A stretch of DNA of 64,000 nt from Brachybacterium ginsengisoli (GCF_002407065.1 NZ_CP023564.1:1922001-1986000), one strand, 5' to 3'; positions 17,181 to 27,003 are shown, numbered from the stretch's first letter. A program made the numbers and translations. Notes: generated by a model from the sequence alone, not told the origin.

Positions 17181-17186
17181 TATGCT
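17181..17186 (+). promoter_or_regulatory. -10 element of trmI (leaderless type)
   Basis: TATGCT, seven bases, then ATG 17194. An ATG inside the hexamer (17182) is therefore not the start. Confidence 0.45.
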
Positions 17187-17193
17187 GGAAGGC

Positions 17194-18261
17194 ATGACTG
17201 ATCAGCCGCAGCCCACCGCCCATGACGGGGCGCAGGGACCCGCGCCCCGCGCGCCCCGACGCGGTCTGGATCGCACCGGGCCCTTCGACCTCGGCGACAA
17301 GGTGCAGCTCGCCGACGCCAAGAACCGCCTGCACACCATCACCCTCAAGCCCGGGGGCGAGTTCCACTCGCACCGCGGAGTGCTCCGGCACGATCAGCTG
17401 ATCGGCGCCGAGGACGGCGTGGTGGTCGAGAACAGCCACGGCACCCGGTACCAGGCGCTGCGACCGCTGTACGCCGACTACATGCTCTCGATGCCGCGCG
17501 GCGCCGCGATCATCTACCCCAAGGACTCCGCCCAGATCCTCATGTGGGGCGACATCTTCCCCGGGGCCCGCGTGCTCGAGGCCGGCGTCGGCTCCGGCGG
17601 GCTGACCACCGCGCTGCTGCGCGCCGTCGGCCCCGAGGGCTCCGTGCACTCGATCGAGCGTCGTGAGGACTTCGCCGAGGTGGCCCGCGAGAACGTCGAG
17701 ACCTTCTTCGGCGGGCCGCATCCCGCGTGGGAGCTGTCCGTCGGCGACTTCCAGGACCTCGCCCCGACCCTCTCGCCGGGCGAGCCGGCCGTGGACCGCG
17801 TGGTCCTGGACATGCTCGCCCCGTGGGAGTGCGTGGACGCGGCCGCCGAGGTGCTGGTCTCCGGCGGCGTGTACCTGGCGTACGTCGCGACCGTCACGCA
17901 GCTCTCGCGCACCGCGGAGGCGCTGCGCGAACATGGCGAGTTCACCGAGCCCTACGCCTGGGAGTCCTTCGTGCGCCCCTGGCACCTCGAGGGGCTCGCG
18001 GTGCGTCCCGAGCACCGCATGAACGCGCACACCGGGTTCCTGCTCACCGCACGGCGCACGGCGCACGGCACCGAGGCGCTGCGGCGCACCACCCGCCCCG
18101 CGCCGGGATCCCGCCTCGAGGAGGAGCTGAACCACCCCGACAACGAGGGCTTCGGCGGGTCCGAGGGCGAGTGGACCCCTCAGGACGTGGGCGAGCGCGG
18201 CGTCGCGCCGCGCAAGCTCAAGCGCGCTCTGCGCGATCTGCGGCAGGGCCGCGACCGCTGA
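17194..18261 (+). CDS. trmI: tRNA (adenine(58)-N1)-methyltransferase TrmI
   Basis: Makes m1A58 in the T-loop of tRNAs, as a tetramer. The N-terminal beta domain ([35 protein letters not shown]) is followed by the Rossmann SAM domain with motif [21 protein letters not shown] and [26 protein letters not shown] is the catalytic loop with the conserved aspartate. Length is 355 residues, about 60 more than thermophile TrmI because of a disordered N-terminus and a 70-residue C-terminal tail rich in Arg/Glu. It precedes arc by 28 bases, the same order as in M. tuberculosis. Confidence 0.93.
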   Translation: MTDQPQPTAHDGAQGPAPRAPRRGLDRTGPFDLGDKVQLADAKNRLHTITLKPGGEFHSHRGVLRHDQLIGAEDGVVVENSHGTRYQALRPLYADYMLSMPRGAAIIYPKDSAQILMWGDIFPGARVLEAGVGSGGLTTALLRAVGPEGSVHSIERREDFAEVARENVETFFGGPHPAWELSVGDFQDLAPTLSPGEPAVDRVVLDMLAPWECVDAAAEVLVSGGVYLAYVATVTQLSRTAEALREHGEFTEPYAWESFVRPWHLEGLAVRPEHRMNAHTGFLLTARRTAHGTEALRRTTRPAPGSRLEEELNHPDNEGFGGSEGEWTPQDVGERGVAPRKLKRALRDLRQGRDR

Positions 18262-18289
18262 CCGACACCGGGAAGGAGAGGGCACGAGC

Positions 18290-19867
18290 ATGAAGACCTA
18301 TGCCGAGATGACCGCCGAGCTCGAGAAGCTCGCGGACCACAACGGTCGCCTCACCGCAGGGCTGCGCGCCGCGCGCGAGCAGATCGTCGAGCTCAAGAAC
18401 GATCTCGAGCGGGTGGGCGACCCGCCGAACTCGTACGCGACCTTCCTGCGCCGCTGCGAGGGCACCACCATCGACGTCCTGCACAACGGTCGTCGCCTGC
18501 GGGTCTCGACCTCCGCCGCGCTGGACCTCGACGCGCTCAGCCCGGGCGCCGAGCTGCGGCTGAACGAGGCCCTGGCCGCCGTGGAGGCCGTCGCCCCCAG
18601 CGACTCGGGCAACGTGGTGCCGGTGGTCGAGGCCCTGGCCGATTCCCGCCTGCTGGTGGCCGTCGCGCCCGACGACACCCGCGTGCTGCGTCGCGCCGGC
18701 ACCCTCACCGAGGAGCAGCTGCATCCCGGGGACCACGTGCTGGTGGACCTCAAGTCGCAGCTGGTGCTCGAGCGCATCGACCGCGCGGAGATCACGGACC
18801 TCGTGCTCGAGCAGGTCCCGGAGGTCTCCTTCCACCAGATCGGCGGCCTCGGGGAGCAGATCGAGGCGATCCGCGACGCGGTCGAGCTGCCCTTCCTGCA
18901 GCAGGACCTCTACCGGACCTACGGCCTGCGCCCGCCGCAGGGCGTGCTGCTCTACGGTCCCCCCGGCTGCGGCAAGACGATGATCGCCAAGGCGGTCGCC
19001 CACGAGCTGGTGCTGCGCAGCGCCGAGGTGCGCGGTGTCAGCGTCGCCGAGGCGCTCGAGAACTCCGCGTTCCTCAACGTCAAGGGCCCCGAGCTGCTGA
19101 ACAAGTACGTCGGCGAGACCGAGCGGTCGATCCGCCTGGTCTTCGAGCGCGCCCGCGAGAAGGCCGCCGCCGATCACCCCGTCGTCATCTTCTTCGACGA
19201 GATGGAGGCGCTGTTCCGCACCCGCGGAACCGGCATGTCCAGCGACGTCGAGACCACGATCGTGCCGCAGCTGCTCGCCGAGATCGACGGCGTCGAGGGG
19301 CTGGACAACGTGATCGTCATCGGCGCCTCCAACCGGGAGGACATGATCGATCCCGCGATCCTGCGCCCGGGGCGGCTCGACGTGAAGATCCGGGTGCGCC
19401 GCCCCAACGAGCGCTCCGGCCGGGAGATCCTCGCGCTGTACCTCGACGACTCCGTGCCCGTGCGCGAGGACCGCGAGGCGCTGCTGGATCTCGCCGCCCG
19501 CGAGATCTACGACGACGGTCCGGCGTCCGCCTTCGTGCGGATCGAGTACTCCGACGGCGGGGAGGACACCCTCCACTTCCGCGACTTCGTCTCGGGAGCC
19601 ACCCTGCGCAACATCGTGGACCGTGCGAAGAAGATGGCCGTCAAGGACCAGCTCGCCACCGGAGAGGTCGGTCTGACCTCCCAGCACCTGCACGAGGCGA
19701 TCACCGCCGAGTTCGTGGAGAACGAGGACATGCCCTCGGCCGCCCATCCCGAGGACTGGGCGCGCGTCTCCGGGCTGCCCGGGGGAGGGCGTCGGCGCGT
19801 CGAGGCGATCGTGCCGCTCCAGGGCCGCACCCGCAGCGTCGCCGGCGACGAGGAGTCCACGGCATGA
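18290..19867 (+). CDS. arc: AAA+ ATPase ARC/Mpa of the Pup system, lacking the proteasome-docking C-terminus
   Basis: Hexameric ATPase that in mycobacteria recognises Pup and unfolds tagged proteins into the 20S proteasome. The N-terminal coiled coil (residues 1-45, binds Pup) is followed by two OB folds (about 55-170). The AAA domain has Walker A GPPGCGKT (223-230), Walker B VVIFFDE (298-304), [18 protein letters not shown] and the pore segment [16 protein letters not shown]. Length is 525 residues, shorter than Mpa (about 600). It ends [10 protein letters not shown]: the GQYL-type C-terminus that opens the proteasome gate is missing. Together with the absence of prcBA this resembles Corynebacterium ARC. 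GGAAGGAG precedes the ATG, and dop overlaps it by four bases. Confidence 0.95.
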   Translation: MKTYAEMTAELEKLADHNGRLTAGLRAAREQIVELKNDLERVGDPPNSYATFLRRCEGTTIDVLHNGRRLRVSTSAALDLDALSPGAELRLNEALAAVEAVAPSDSGNVVPVVEALADSRLLVAVAPDDTRVLRRAGTLTEEQLHPGDHVLVDLKSQLVLERIDRAEITDLVLEQVPEVSFHQIGGLGEQIEAIRDAVELPFLQQDLYRTYGLRPPQGVLLYGPPGCGKTMIAKAVAHELVLRSAEVRGVSVAEALENSAFLNVKGPELLNKYVGETERSIRLVFERAREKAAADHPVVIFFDEMEALFRTRGTGMSSDVETTIVPQLLAEIDGVEGLDNVIVIGASNREDMIDPAILRPGRLDVKIRVRRPNERSGREILALYLDDSVPVREDREALLDLAAREIYDDGPASAFVRIEYSDGGEDTLHFRDFVSGATLRNIVDRAKKMAVKDQLATGEVGLTSQHLHEAITAEFVENEDMPSAAHPEDWARVSGLPGGGRRRVEAIVPLQGRTRSVAGDEESTA

Positions 19868-21552
19868 CCGCCCCGGTCCCCGGCGTCTCCGGCCACGGCC
19901 TCACCACCGAGCGGGTGATGGGCATCGAGACCGAGTTCGGCGTGGTGCATGCCGATCTCGAGGACCGTGCCCGCTCCGGTGCGGGCAGTTCGATCCTGCT
20001 CTCCCACCTCGTGGTGGGCGCGTACGCGCTGCTCGACCCGGCGGAGGGCGAGCGCGGCCGACGCGTGCGCTGGGACTACGGCGACGAGACGCCGCTGCGC
20101 GATGCCCGCGGCTTCGAGCTGCAGCGTGCCGCCGCGCATCCGAGCCAGCTCACCGACGAGGTGCGCGACGCCCATGTGCCGAGCGTGGAGCTGGACGCAC
20201 CGCTGGCCGGGCCGGAGGTCGCCCCCGACGGGGACGACGCGGAGGTGCTCGCCTGGTCGACCCAGCGGTCGATCGGCAACGCGGTGCTCCGCAACGGCGC
20301 GCGGTGGTACGTCGACCACGCGCACCCGGAGTACTCCGCCCCCGAGGTGATGCGCGCCCGGGAGGCGGTGGTCAGCGATCGCGCCGGGGAGGAGATCGCC
20401 CGCCGTGCGATGGCGATCCTCGCCGCCGCCGACGGCATCCCCGAGGTCGCCCTGTACAAGAACAACACCGACGGCAAGGGTGCGTCCTACGGGACCCACG
20501 AGAACTACCTCGTGGACCGTGAGGTGCCCTTCGAGCGCCTGGTCGCGGCGCTGCTGCCGTTCCTCGCCACCCGCCAGGCCCTGGTGGGCGCCGGTCGGGT
20601 GGGCCTCGGGACGCGCGGGGAGCGACCCGGCTTCCAGCTCTCCTCCCGCGCGGACTTCATGGAGGCCGAGGTGGGCCTCGAGACCACCCTGAACCGGCCG
20701 ATCGTGAACACCCGCGACGAACCCCATGCGGACCCGGCCCGCTTCCGCCGGCTGCACGTGATCATCGGCGACGCCAACCTGCTCGAGGAGTCCACCTTCC
20801 TCAAGCTCGGCACCACCTCGCTGCTGCTCGCCGCGCTCGAGGCCGAGCACCGCACCGGCACCGCGATCCTCCCGGACCTGCGCCTGGTCGATCCGGTCGC
20901 CGCCGTCCGCACCATCAGCCATGACCCGAGCCTGCGCGCCACCGTGCCGCTGGAGGACGGCCGCGAGCTCACGGCGCTCGAGATCCAGCGCGCCCTGCTC
21001 GACGCGCTCCACGCCGCGGCCGACGCCGAGGACGAGGAGACGGGCGAGGTGCTGCGGCGCTGGCGGGAGATCCTGGACCTGCTCGAGCAGGATCCGATGC
21101 TCGCCGCCGACCGTGTGGAGTGGGTCGCCAAGCTGCGCCTCCTCGAGCGGTACCGCGGCCGCCACGGCCTCCAGTGGGGCGATCCGCGACTGCAGATGGT
21201 CGATCTCCAGTACTCCGACCTGCGACCCGGTCGCGGCCTGTTCGCCAAGCTGCGCGCCGCCGGCGCGGTGCCCGCCCTGGTGGACCAGGCCGAGGTCGAC
21301 GACGCCGTCCTCACCGCCCCCACCAGCACCCGCGCGCACCTGCGCGGCGGGCTGATCGCCGCCCATCGCGGACGCGTCCCCTCCGCCGGATGGGACGCGA
21401 TCACCCTCGCCGGTCCTGCCGGCGGCCACCGGCTGCGGCTCGCCGATCCTCGCTTGGGCTCCGCGGACTGGTGCGCCCGGCACGGCGTCGACCCCGCAGC
21501 GGACCCCGAGACGATCCTGGACGCGTTGCGCCGAGCCGTCGAGCAGAGCTGA
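19864..21552 (+). CDS. dop: Deamidase of Pup / depupylase
   Basis: Glutamine-synthetase-like enzyme that deamidates the C-terminal Gln of Pup to Glu and also removes Pup from substrates. The N-terminal GIETEFGV (20-27) carries the metal-binding glutamates. [11 protein letters not shown] sits next to the Dop-specific loop, and [19 protein letters not shown] (198-216) and [14 protein letters not shown] are core motifs shared with PafA. Length is 562 residues, typically longer than PafA. The ATG overlaps the arc stop. The adjacent Pup ends in Gln, so this deamidase is needed before ligation. A stretch of about 15 acidic/alanine residues ([12 protein letters not shown]) is a probable loop insertion. 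Confidence 0.95.
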   Translation: MTAPVPGVSGHGLTTERVMGIETEFGVVHADLEDRARSGAGSSILLSHLVVGAYALLDPAEGERGRRVRWDYGDETPLRDARGFELQRAAAHPSQLTDEVRDAHVPSVELDAPLAGPEVAPDGDDAEVLAWSTQRSIGNAVLRNGARWYVDHAHPEYSAPEVMRAREAVVSDRAGEEIARRAMAILAAADGIPEVALYKNNTDGKGASYGTHENYLVDREVPFERLVAALLPFLATRQALVGAGRVGLGTRGERPGFQLSSRADFMEAEVGLETTLNRPIVNTRDEPHADPARFRRLHVIIGDANLLEESTFLKLGTTSLLLAALEAEHRTGTAILPDLRLVDPVAAVRTISHDPSLRATVPLEDGRELTALEIQRALLDALHAAADAEDEETGEVLRRWREILDLLEQDPMLAADRVEWVAKLRLLERYRGRHGLQWGDPRLQMVDLQYSDLRPGRGLFAKLRAAGAVPALVDQAEVDDAVLTAPTSTRAHLRGGLIAAHRGRVPSAGWDAITLAGPAGGHRLRLADPRLGSADWCARHGVDPAADPETILDALRRAVEQS

Positions 21553-21617
21553 CCAAGACCGCACCGACCAGCAGATCATCACCGCTCGCAGAGAATCACC
21601 GATCGAGGAGGAACCCC

Positions 21618-21806
21618 ATGTCCCAGCAGTCACTGAACGCCCCCGGCTCCGGACCCGACGAGGAGCAGGGCGCCGACGCCGTCACCGGCGGGCAGACCTT
21701 CGCCTCGGCCCAGGCGGCCGACGACCTGCTCGACGAGATCGACTCGGTGCTCGAGTCCAACGCCGAGACCTTCGTGCGCTCCTTCGTGCAGAAGGGCGGC
21801 CAGTGA
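21618..21806 (+). CDS. pup: Prokaryotic ubiquitin-like protein Pup
   Basis: Small disordered protein attached through its C-terminal Glu to lysines of target proteins. It is 62 residues long. The N-terminal 25 are polar and likely disordered. The C-terminal part DLLDEIDSVLESNAETFVRS forms the helix bound by the ARC coiled coil. It ends KGGQ, so Dop must deamidate it before PafA can use it. GAGGAGG lies six bases before ATG 21618. It sits between dop (65-base gap) and pafA (four-base gap), with no space for proteasome subunit genes. Confidence 0.97.
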   Translation: MSQQSLNAPGSGPDEEQGADAVTGGQTFASAQAADDLLDEIDSVLESNAETFVRSFVQKGGQ

Positions 21807-21810
21807 CCTC

Positions 21811-23268
21811 ATGAAGCGTCGCGTGGGAGGTCTGGAGACCGAGTACGGGCTGGTGTGCGTGCGGGCCGACGGCTCGCGGGCCCTCGAGCCGGAGGCCGCC
21901 GCCCGGGAGCTGTTCCGCCCGGTGGTCGCGATGGGCCGTTCCTCGAACGTGTTCCTGCGCAACGCCGCGCGGCTCTACCTCGACGTCGGCTCCCACCCGG
22001 AGTACGCCACCGCAGAGTGCGACGACTGGTGGGAGCTGGTCGCGCAGGACCGCGCCGGGGACCGGATCTTCGCCGACCTCGCGGCGCAGGCCAACGCCTG
22101 CCTCGCCGAGGACGGCCAGGACGCGCGCATCCATCTGCTGAAGAACAACGTCGACTCCGCCGGCAACGCCTTCGGATCCCACGAGAACTACCTCGTGGAT
22201 CGACGCGGTGAGTTCACCCGCCTGCCCCGCTATCTGCTGCCCTTCCTGGTCACCCGGCAGATCATCACCGGCGCCGGGGGAGTGGTGCGCTCCGCACCGG
22301 AGGACGGCACCGCGTCCCACCGCGCCGCCGCCGCGACTGCCGACGGGACCGCCCGAGAGGCCGATGGCGCCCGGTTCGTGTTCTCCCGTCGCAGCGACCA
22401 CATGTGGGAGGCGGTCTCCTCGGCGACCACCCGCACCCGGCCGATCATCAACACCCGCGACGAGCCCCACGGCGACCCGACCCGGTTCCGCCGCCTGCAC
22501 GTCATCGTCGGCGACTCGACCATGAGCGCGGTCTCCACCCACCTCCGCTTCGCCACCACCGATCTGGTGCTTCGGGCGATCGAGTCCGGCCGGGCCCTGC
22601 CCGAGCTCGCCCTGCACGACGACATCGCGGCGATCCGGGCCGTCTCGCGCGACCTCGCCGGGACCACGCCGATCCCGCTGGCCGACGGCGGCACCACCAC
22701 GGCGGTCGAGGTGCAGCAGCGCTGGCTCGACCATGTCTCCGATCTCGCCGACGAGTCCGAGCAGCAGACCCTCCAGGACTGGCAGCGCGCGATCGACGCG
22801 GTCCGCACGGGTGATCGCTCCTGGGCCGCCGAGAACCTCGACTGGGCCATCAAGGAGCGCCTGTTCGCCCAGGTGGCCGAGCGCCGCGGCGTGGGGCTCG
22901 AGGACCCGGCGATCGAGCGCCTGGACCTCGCCTACCACGACATCGAGCCGGCTCAGGGCGTCTTCCACGCGCTGCGCCGCCGGGGACTGGCCCCGCAGGG
23001 CCCCGCCGACGAGCGGATCGAGGCGGCACGGACCACCGCGCCCACCACCACCCGGGCCCACCTGCGCGGCCAGGTCGTCACGGCCGCCCAGGAGCACGGG
23101 GTGGATCACGTGGTGGACTGGACCACGCTGCGCCTGACCCGGCCCGGAGCCATGCCGGTGCAGGTCCTGGACCCCTTCACCACCGAGCTGCCGGCGGTCG
23201 ACGCGCTGCTCGAGGAGATCCGCTCCCACGGGTCCGGCAGCCCACGATCCTCGATGCCCTTCGCCTGA
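21811..23268 (+). CDS. pafA: Pup--protein ligase PafA
   Basis: Joins the Pup C-terminal glutamate to substrate lysines using ATP; glutamine-synthetase-like fold. The metal-site motif is GLETEYGL (residues 7-14), and YLDVGSHPEYATAECD (D58) holds the likely catalytic aspartate. LLKNNVDSAGNAFGSHENYL and RPIINTRDEPHGDP are the other core motifs. The C-terminal domain packs against the GS fold. Length is 485 residues, about 30 longer than most, because of an Ala/Thr-rich insertion (about 158-188) between TGAGGVVRS and FVFSRRSDH. It follows pup by four bases, so it is surely co-transcribed. Confidence 0.96.
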   Translation: MKRRVGGLETEYGLVCVRADGSRALEPEAAARELFRPVVAMGRSSNVFLRNAARLYLDVGSHPEYATAECDDWWELVAQDRAGDRIFADLAAQANACLAEDGQDARIHLLKNNVDSAGNAFGSHENYLVDRRGEFTRLPRYLLPFLVTRQIITGAGGVVRSAPEDGTASHRAAAATADGTAREADGARFVFSRRSDHMWEAVSSATTRTRPIINTRDEPHGDPTRFRRLHVIVGDSTMSAVSTHLRFATTDLVLRAIESGRALPELALHDDIAAIRAVSRDLAGTTPIPLADGGTTTAVEVQQRWLDHVSDLADESEQQTLQDWQRAIDAVRTGDRSWAAENLDWAIKERLFAQVAERRGVGLEDPAIERLDLAYHDIEPAQGVFHALRRRGLAPQGPADERIEAARTTAPTTTRAHLRGQVVTAAQEHGVDHVVDWTTLRLTRPGAMPVQVLDPFTTELPAVDALLEEIRSHGSGSPRSSMPFA

Positions 23269-23308
23269 GCTCTCGACCGCGCTCGGGGAACCCCCACCCT
23301 CCGCCCCG

Positions 23309-23314
23309 TACTCT
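23309..23314 (+). promoter_or_regulatory. -10 element of the FKBP lipoprotein gene
   Basis: TACTCT. The predicted start at about 23321 coincides with an in-frame GTG, but the better lipoprotein start is TTG 23360, giving a 39-base leader. Confidence 0.45.
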
Positions 23315-23359
23315 GGTGCCGTGCCCTGCCCCGGGCCCACTGATCCGAAAGGTCCTCCC

Positions 23360-24328
23360 TTGATCCGCCGTCGCAAGCTGCTGACCACCGCCCTCGCCGC
23401 CACCGCCGCCATCGGCCTCGCCGCCTGCTCCGATGACGAGAACGGCGCCGCGTCCGACGCCGGCGGCGCCTCGGACGCGGGCGGCGCCTCCGATGGCGGC
23501 GGCGACGTGCTCGCCGCGGTCACCGTCAGCGAGGATCTCGGCGCGGAGCCGACGCTCGAGTTCACCTCCCCGCTCGAGGTCACCGCGGCCGACGCGGAGG
23601 TGGTGGTGCCCGGAGACGGCGCCACCATCAAGGACGGCGACGTCCTCATCTGGCGCCACGTCTACGTCGACGCCTCGACGGGGGAGACCCTGCAGTCCTG
23701 GTGGAAGGGCGGGCCCGCCGGCGGTGTGCAGGTGACCGTGGACACCATCGGCCAGGCGGCCTTCGACGTCTTCACCACCATGACCGTCGGCTCGCGCTTC
23801 GTGATGGCCGGCTGGCAGCAGGGCAGCGACGGCCAGGCCTACTCCCTGCTCCAGGTCGGAGACGTGGACCGAGTGGTCTCGCCGCTGCGGGCGAAGGGCG
23901 AGCCGGGGAGCCCCTCCGGGGACTACCCGGAGGTCACGCTCGGCGACGACGGCGCCCCGGCACTGGCCGGCCCCCTCGAGGGCGAGGGCCCCTCGAAGAC
24001 CGAGCGGGAGCTCCTCATCGAGGGCGGCGGCGACACCACCCGCGCCGGCGACTACCTCACCATGCAGTACACCGGCTGGAAGGCCTCCGACGGCTCCGAG
24101 TTCGACTCCTCCTGGAAGCGCGGCGCACCCTTCTCCTTCGTGCAGGGCGGCGGCAGCGTGATCACGGGCTGGGAGGAGAACCTCCTGGACCTCAAGGTCG
24201 GCTCCCAGGTGATGCTGGTGATCCCGCCCGCCGAGGCATATGGCGAGGATCCGAAGGCGCACGAGCTCGGCGGGGAGACACTGATCTTCGTCGTCGACGT
24301 CCTCGACGCCGCGCACACCCAGTCGTGA
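23360..24328 (+). CDS. FKBP-type peptidyl-prolyl isomerase lipoprotein with two FKBP-like domains
   Basis: Extracytoplasmic prolyl isomerase, probably a folding factor for secreted proteins. From TTG 23360 (GAAAGG seven bases upstream) it has a lipoprotein signal (IRRRKLLTTALA, lipobox LAAC with Cys23). A Gly/Ser/Asp linker and an N-terminal FKBP-like domain follow (about 60-170: DVLIWRHVYVDASTGETLQSW, MTVGSRFVMAGW) that has lost most active-site aromatics. The C-terminal canonical FKBP domain (about 215-318) includes VITGWEENLLDLKVGSQ and PPAEAYGED. In-frame GTG 23321 would add 13 residues. This is a common pairing in Micrococcales: lipoprotein FKBP followed by a small cytosolic FKBP. Confidence 0.88.
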   Translation: MIRRRKLLTTALAATAAIGLAACSDDENGAASDAGGASDAGGASDGGGDVLAAVTVSEDLGAEPTLEFTSPLEVTAADAEVVVPGDGATIKDGDVLIWRHVYVDASTGETLQSWWKGGPAGGVQVTVDTIGQAAFDVFTTMTVGSRFVMAGWQQGSDGQAYSLLQVGDVDRVVSPLRAKGEPGSPSGDYPEVTLGDDGAPALAGPLEGEGPSKTERELLIEGGGDTTRAGDYLTMQYTGWKASDGSEFDSSWKRGAPFSFVQGGGSVITGWEENLLDLKVGSQVMLVIPPAEAYGEDPKAHELGGETLIFVVDVLDAAHTQS

Positions 24329-24367
24329 CACCCTGATCCCACCCCCATCCATCCATAGGAGGACCGC

Positions 24368-24751
24368 ATGACCGATCGCACCAAGCCCGAGGTCGACTTC
24401 CCCGAGGGCGACGCCCCCACCGAGCTGCTGAGCACCGATGAGATCCTCGGCGACGGCGAGGAGGCAGGTCGCGGCGACGTCGTCGACGTGCACTACGTAG
24501 GCGTCTCCCACTCCACCGGCGAGCAGTTCGACGCCTCGTGGGACCGCGGCGAGCCGCTGCGCTTCCAGCTCGGCGTGGGCCAGGTCATCGCCGGCTGGGA
24601 CCAGGGCGTCCAGGGCATGAAGGTCGGCGGCCGCCGTCGCCTCGACATCCCCGCCTCGCTCGGCTACGGCGCCCAGGGCGCCCCGCCGGTGATCGCGCCG
24701 AACGAGTCGCTCATCTTCGTGTGCGACCTGGTGGCGGTGCACAAGCGCTGA
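24368..24751 (+). CDS. Small cytoplasmic FKBP-type peptidyl-prolyl cis-trans isomerase
   Basis: Single-domain FKBP of 127 residues without a signal peptide. The substrate pocket residues appear in VDVHYVGVSHSTGEQFDASW, FQLGVGQVIAGWDQGVQGMKVGG and IPASLGYGAQG, ending LIFVCDLVAV; this is the complete canonical fold. TAGGAGG precedes ATG 24368. It lies 39 bases after the lipoprotein FKBP gene, and the two are likely co-transcribed. FKBPs of this size accelerate proline isomerisation during folding. No other domain is present. Confidence 0.93.
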   Translation: MTDRTKPEVDFPEGDAPTELLSTDEILGDGEEAGRGDVVDVHYVGVSHSTGEQFDASWDRGEPLRFQLGVGQVIAGWDQGVQGMKVGGRRRLDIPASLGYGAQGAPPVIAPNESLIFVCDLVAVHKR

Positions 24752-24807
24752 GCAGGTCCGCCGAGGGGACGGCGGGGGAGCACGCGGGAGGACCGGCCGA
24801 CGGCCAG

Positions 24808-27003
24808 GTGCCCCTCTTCGCGGCCCCCGCCGTTCCTGTTCCCGATCCCTCCCCGTCGGCCGCCGCGCCGAGAGACCCGGGGCGCCCCGCGGCGTCCCGG
24901 GATTCCGGCCTGCGCACCACCGCGGGCTTCGAGGTGGTCGAGGAGCTGCCGGTCGCGAGCGTGCGCCTGGTGGGCGTGCTCCCGCACCTGGACCGCCCCT
25001 TCGAATATGCGGTCACGCCCGAGACGGCCGCCGCCGAGGCGGGCATGCGCGTGCGGGTGCGGTTCTCCGGCAAGGACACCGAGGGGATCGTGCTGGGCCG
25101 GCACGCGGAGCCGACGACGGATCGCGCGCTCGCCCCGCTGCACCGACTCGTTTCCGAGGACGTGGTGGTCCCGCCGGCGATGATGCGCGTGTGCGAAGAG
25201 GTCGCCGCTCGCAGCGCCGGCACCGTCGGCGACGTGCTCCGTCTCGCCCTCCCCCCGCGCCACGCCCGCGCCGAGAAGGCGGACCGCGCCGCCGTCGAGA
25301 AGGCGGCGCAGGAGGCGGAGGAGCAGAGCGTGAGCCCGGAGGAGAAGGGCGAGGGCTCCGAGGATCAGACGGTCGAGCAGCCGTCGGAGGAGCACGCGGC
25401 CGTCGAGGAGACCTCCGACTCCGACCTGCCGGATGCCGCCCCCGCCCCGCGGCCCGGTGACCGGTACCCCGGGCTGGCCGCCCTGCTCTCCCGCGCCGGC
25501 AGCGCGGAGGGACCGGTCCCGCGCGCGAGCCTGACGCTCGACGCCGCCGACACCTGGACCGACGTCGCCGCGGACGCGATCGCGGATCTGGACCCCGCCC
25601 GTGGCGCCCTCGTGATCGCCCCGGACCAGAGGGATGTCGCCCGCCTCTCGAGGGTGCTGGACGAGCGGGGCATCGAGCACGAGATCTTCGCCGGCACCGA
25701 GGGACCCGAGAAGCGCTATCGCACCTTCCGGCGCATCCTGCGCGGCGCCACCCGCGTGGTGCTCGGCAACCGCTCGGCGGCCTTCGCCCCGGTGCAGGAC
25801 CTGGCCCTGGTGATCTGCTGGGACGAGGCCGACGACCTCCTCGAGGAGCCCCGGGCTCCGTACCCCCACACCCGCACCGTGCTGCAGTGCCGTTCCGCCG
25901 AGGAGCGCTGTGCGCTGCTGTTCCTGTCCGCGAGCGACTCGGTCACCCTGCGGGCGCTGGCCGACCGCGGCTACCTGGCTCGCCTCGAGCCCGTCCCCGC
26001 CCCGGTCACCGCGGTGCGCCCCCGGATCGTGGCGATGGACGAGTACCTGCGCGAGAGGGAGGGTCCCTCCGGGCGCTCCCGCCTCCCGCAGGAGGCCATG
26101 CGGGTGATCCGGCGCGGACTCGAGCGCGGCCCCGTGCTGGTGCAGGTGCCGCGCTCCGGGTACGTCCCCGCGATCGCCTGCACCTTCTGCCGCACACGGG
26201 CGCTGTGCCCGCACTGCTCGGCCCCGCTGTCGCTGAGCGGGCGCCACGGGCCGCTGCGCTGCCGCGTCTGCGGCCGTCGGGAGGACGGCTACCGCTGTCC
26301 CGAATGCGATCGCACCGAGGTGCGGGCGATGGTCGTCGGCTCCGCCCGGACCGCCGAGGAGCTGCACCGGGCCTTCCCGGATGCTCCGCTGAAGGTCGCC
26401 GGCGGCGCGCACGGTCCGCTCGAGGACGACGCCGTGCCGGAGACGGCGATCATCGTCGCCACTCCGGGCGCCGAGCCCGCGCCGAGGGAGCGCTATGCCG
26501 CCTGCCTGCTCCTGGACGCCGACGCGCTGCTGGGGCGGGCCGCCTTCGACGCGGACGTCGAGGCGGTGCGGCGCTGGCGGGGAGCGATCTCCCTGGTGCG
26601 CAGCGCCCAGGACGGAGGAGAGGTGCTCGTCGTGGGCACCTCCACCCTGCCGGCGATCCGCGATCTGGTGGCCCATCGCTCGTCCTTCTTCCTGGACCGG
26701 GTGCTCGACGACCGGCACGAGCTGGACCTGCCGCCGTTCTCCCGGGTCGCCGAGATCGTCGGGGACCGGGAGGCCTGTCGAGCCTTCCTCGATGCCGTCG
26801 AGCTTCCGGACGGCACGGACGTCTTCGGCCCTGTGGATCTCGAGGGCCCGGACTCCGCGGGACGTGCCCGCGCCGTGGTCCGCCTCGAACCGGCCCGCTC
26901 CCGCCAGCTCGCCGACGCCCTGCGCGCCGGCATCGCCGCGCGCAGCGCCCGCAAGGCGAAGGGCTCGCTGAGGGTGCGCCTGGATCCGCCGGACGTCTTC
27001 TGA
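24808..27003 (+). CDS. priA: PriA-like primosomal protein N' lacking helicase motifs
   Basis: Replication-restart protein in its actinobacterial form. The N-terminal DNA-binding domain (VRLVGVLPHLDRPFEYAV, MRVRVRFSGKDTEGIVLGR) is followed by an acidic Glu-rich insertion (about 170-215). The region that should carry Walker A reads LVIAPDQRDVARL with no GKT, and the DExH box is degenerate (CWDEADD). The zinc-binding section is intact, with eight cysteines (CTFC, CPHC, CRVC, CPEC). Such proteins cannot be ATP-driven helicases and probably act as scaffolds (inference). The start is uncertain: GTG 24808 has GGAGGA about 15 bases upstream. Length is 731 residues. Confidence 0.82.
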   Translation: MPLFAAPAVPVPDPSPSAAAPRDPGRPAASRDSGLRTTAGFEVVEELPVASVRLVGVLPHLDRPFEYAVTPETAAAEAGMRVRVRFSGKDTEGIVLGRHAEPTTDRALAPLHRLVSEDVVVPPAMMRVCEEVAARSAGTVGDVLRLALPPRHARAEKADRAAVEKAAQEAEEQSVSPEEKGEGSEDQTVEQPSEEHAAVEETSDSDLPDAAPAPRPGDRYPGLAALLSRAGSAEGPVPRASLTLDAADTWTDVAADAIADLDPARGALVIAPDQRDVARLSRVLDERGIEHEIFAGTEGPEKRYRTFRRILRGATRVVLGNRSAAFAPVQDLALVICWDEADDLLEEPRAPYPHTRTVLQCRSAEERCALLFLSASDSVTLRALADRGYLARLEPVPAPVTAVRPRIVAMDEYLREREGPSGRSRLPQEAMRVIRRGLERGPVLVQVPRSGYVPAIACTFCRTRALCPHCSAPLSLSGRHGPLRCRVCGRREDGYRCPECDRTEVRAMVVGSARTAEELHRAFPDAPLKVAGGAHGPLEDDAVPETAIIVATPGAEPAPRERYAACLLLDADALLGRAAFDADVEAVRRWRGAISLVRSAQDGGEVLVVGTSTLPAIRDLVAHRSSFFLDRVLDDRHELDLPPFSRVAEIVGDREACRAFLDAVELPDGTDVFGPVDLEGPDSAGRARAVVRLEPARSRQLADALRAGIAARSARKAKGSLRVRLDPPDVF

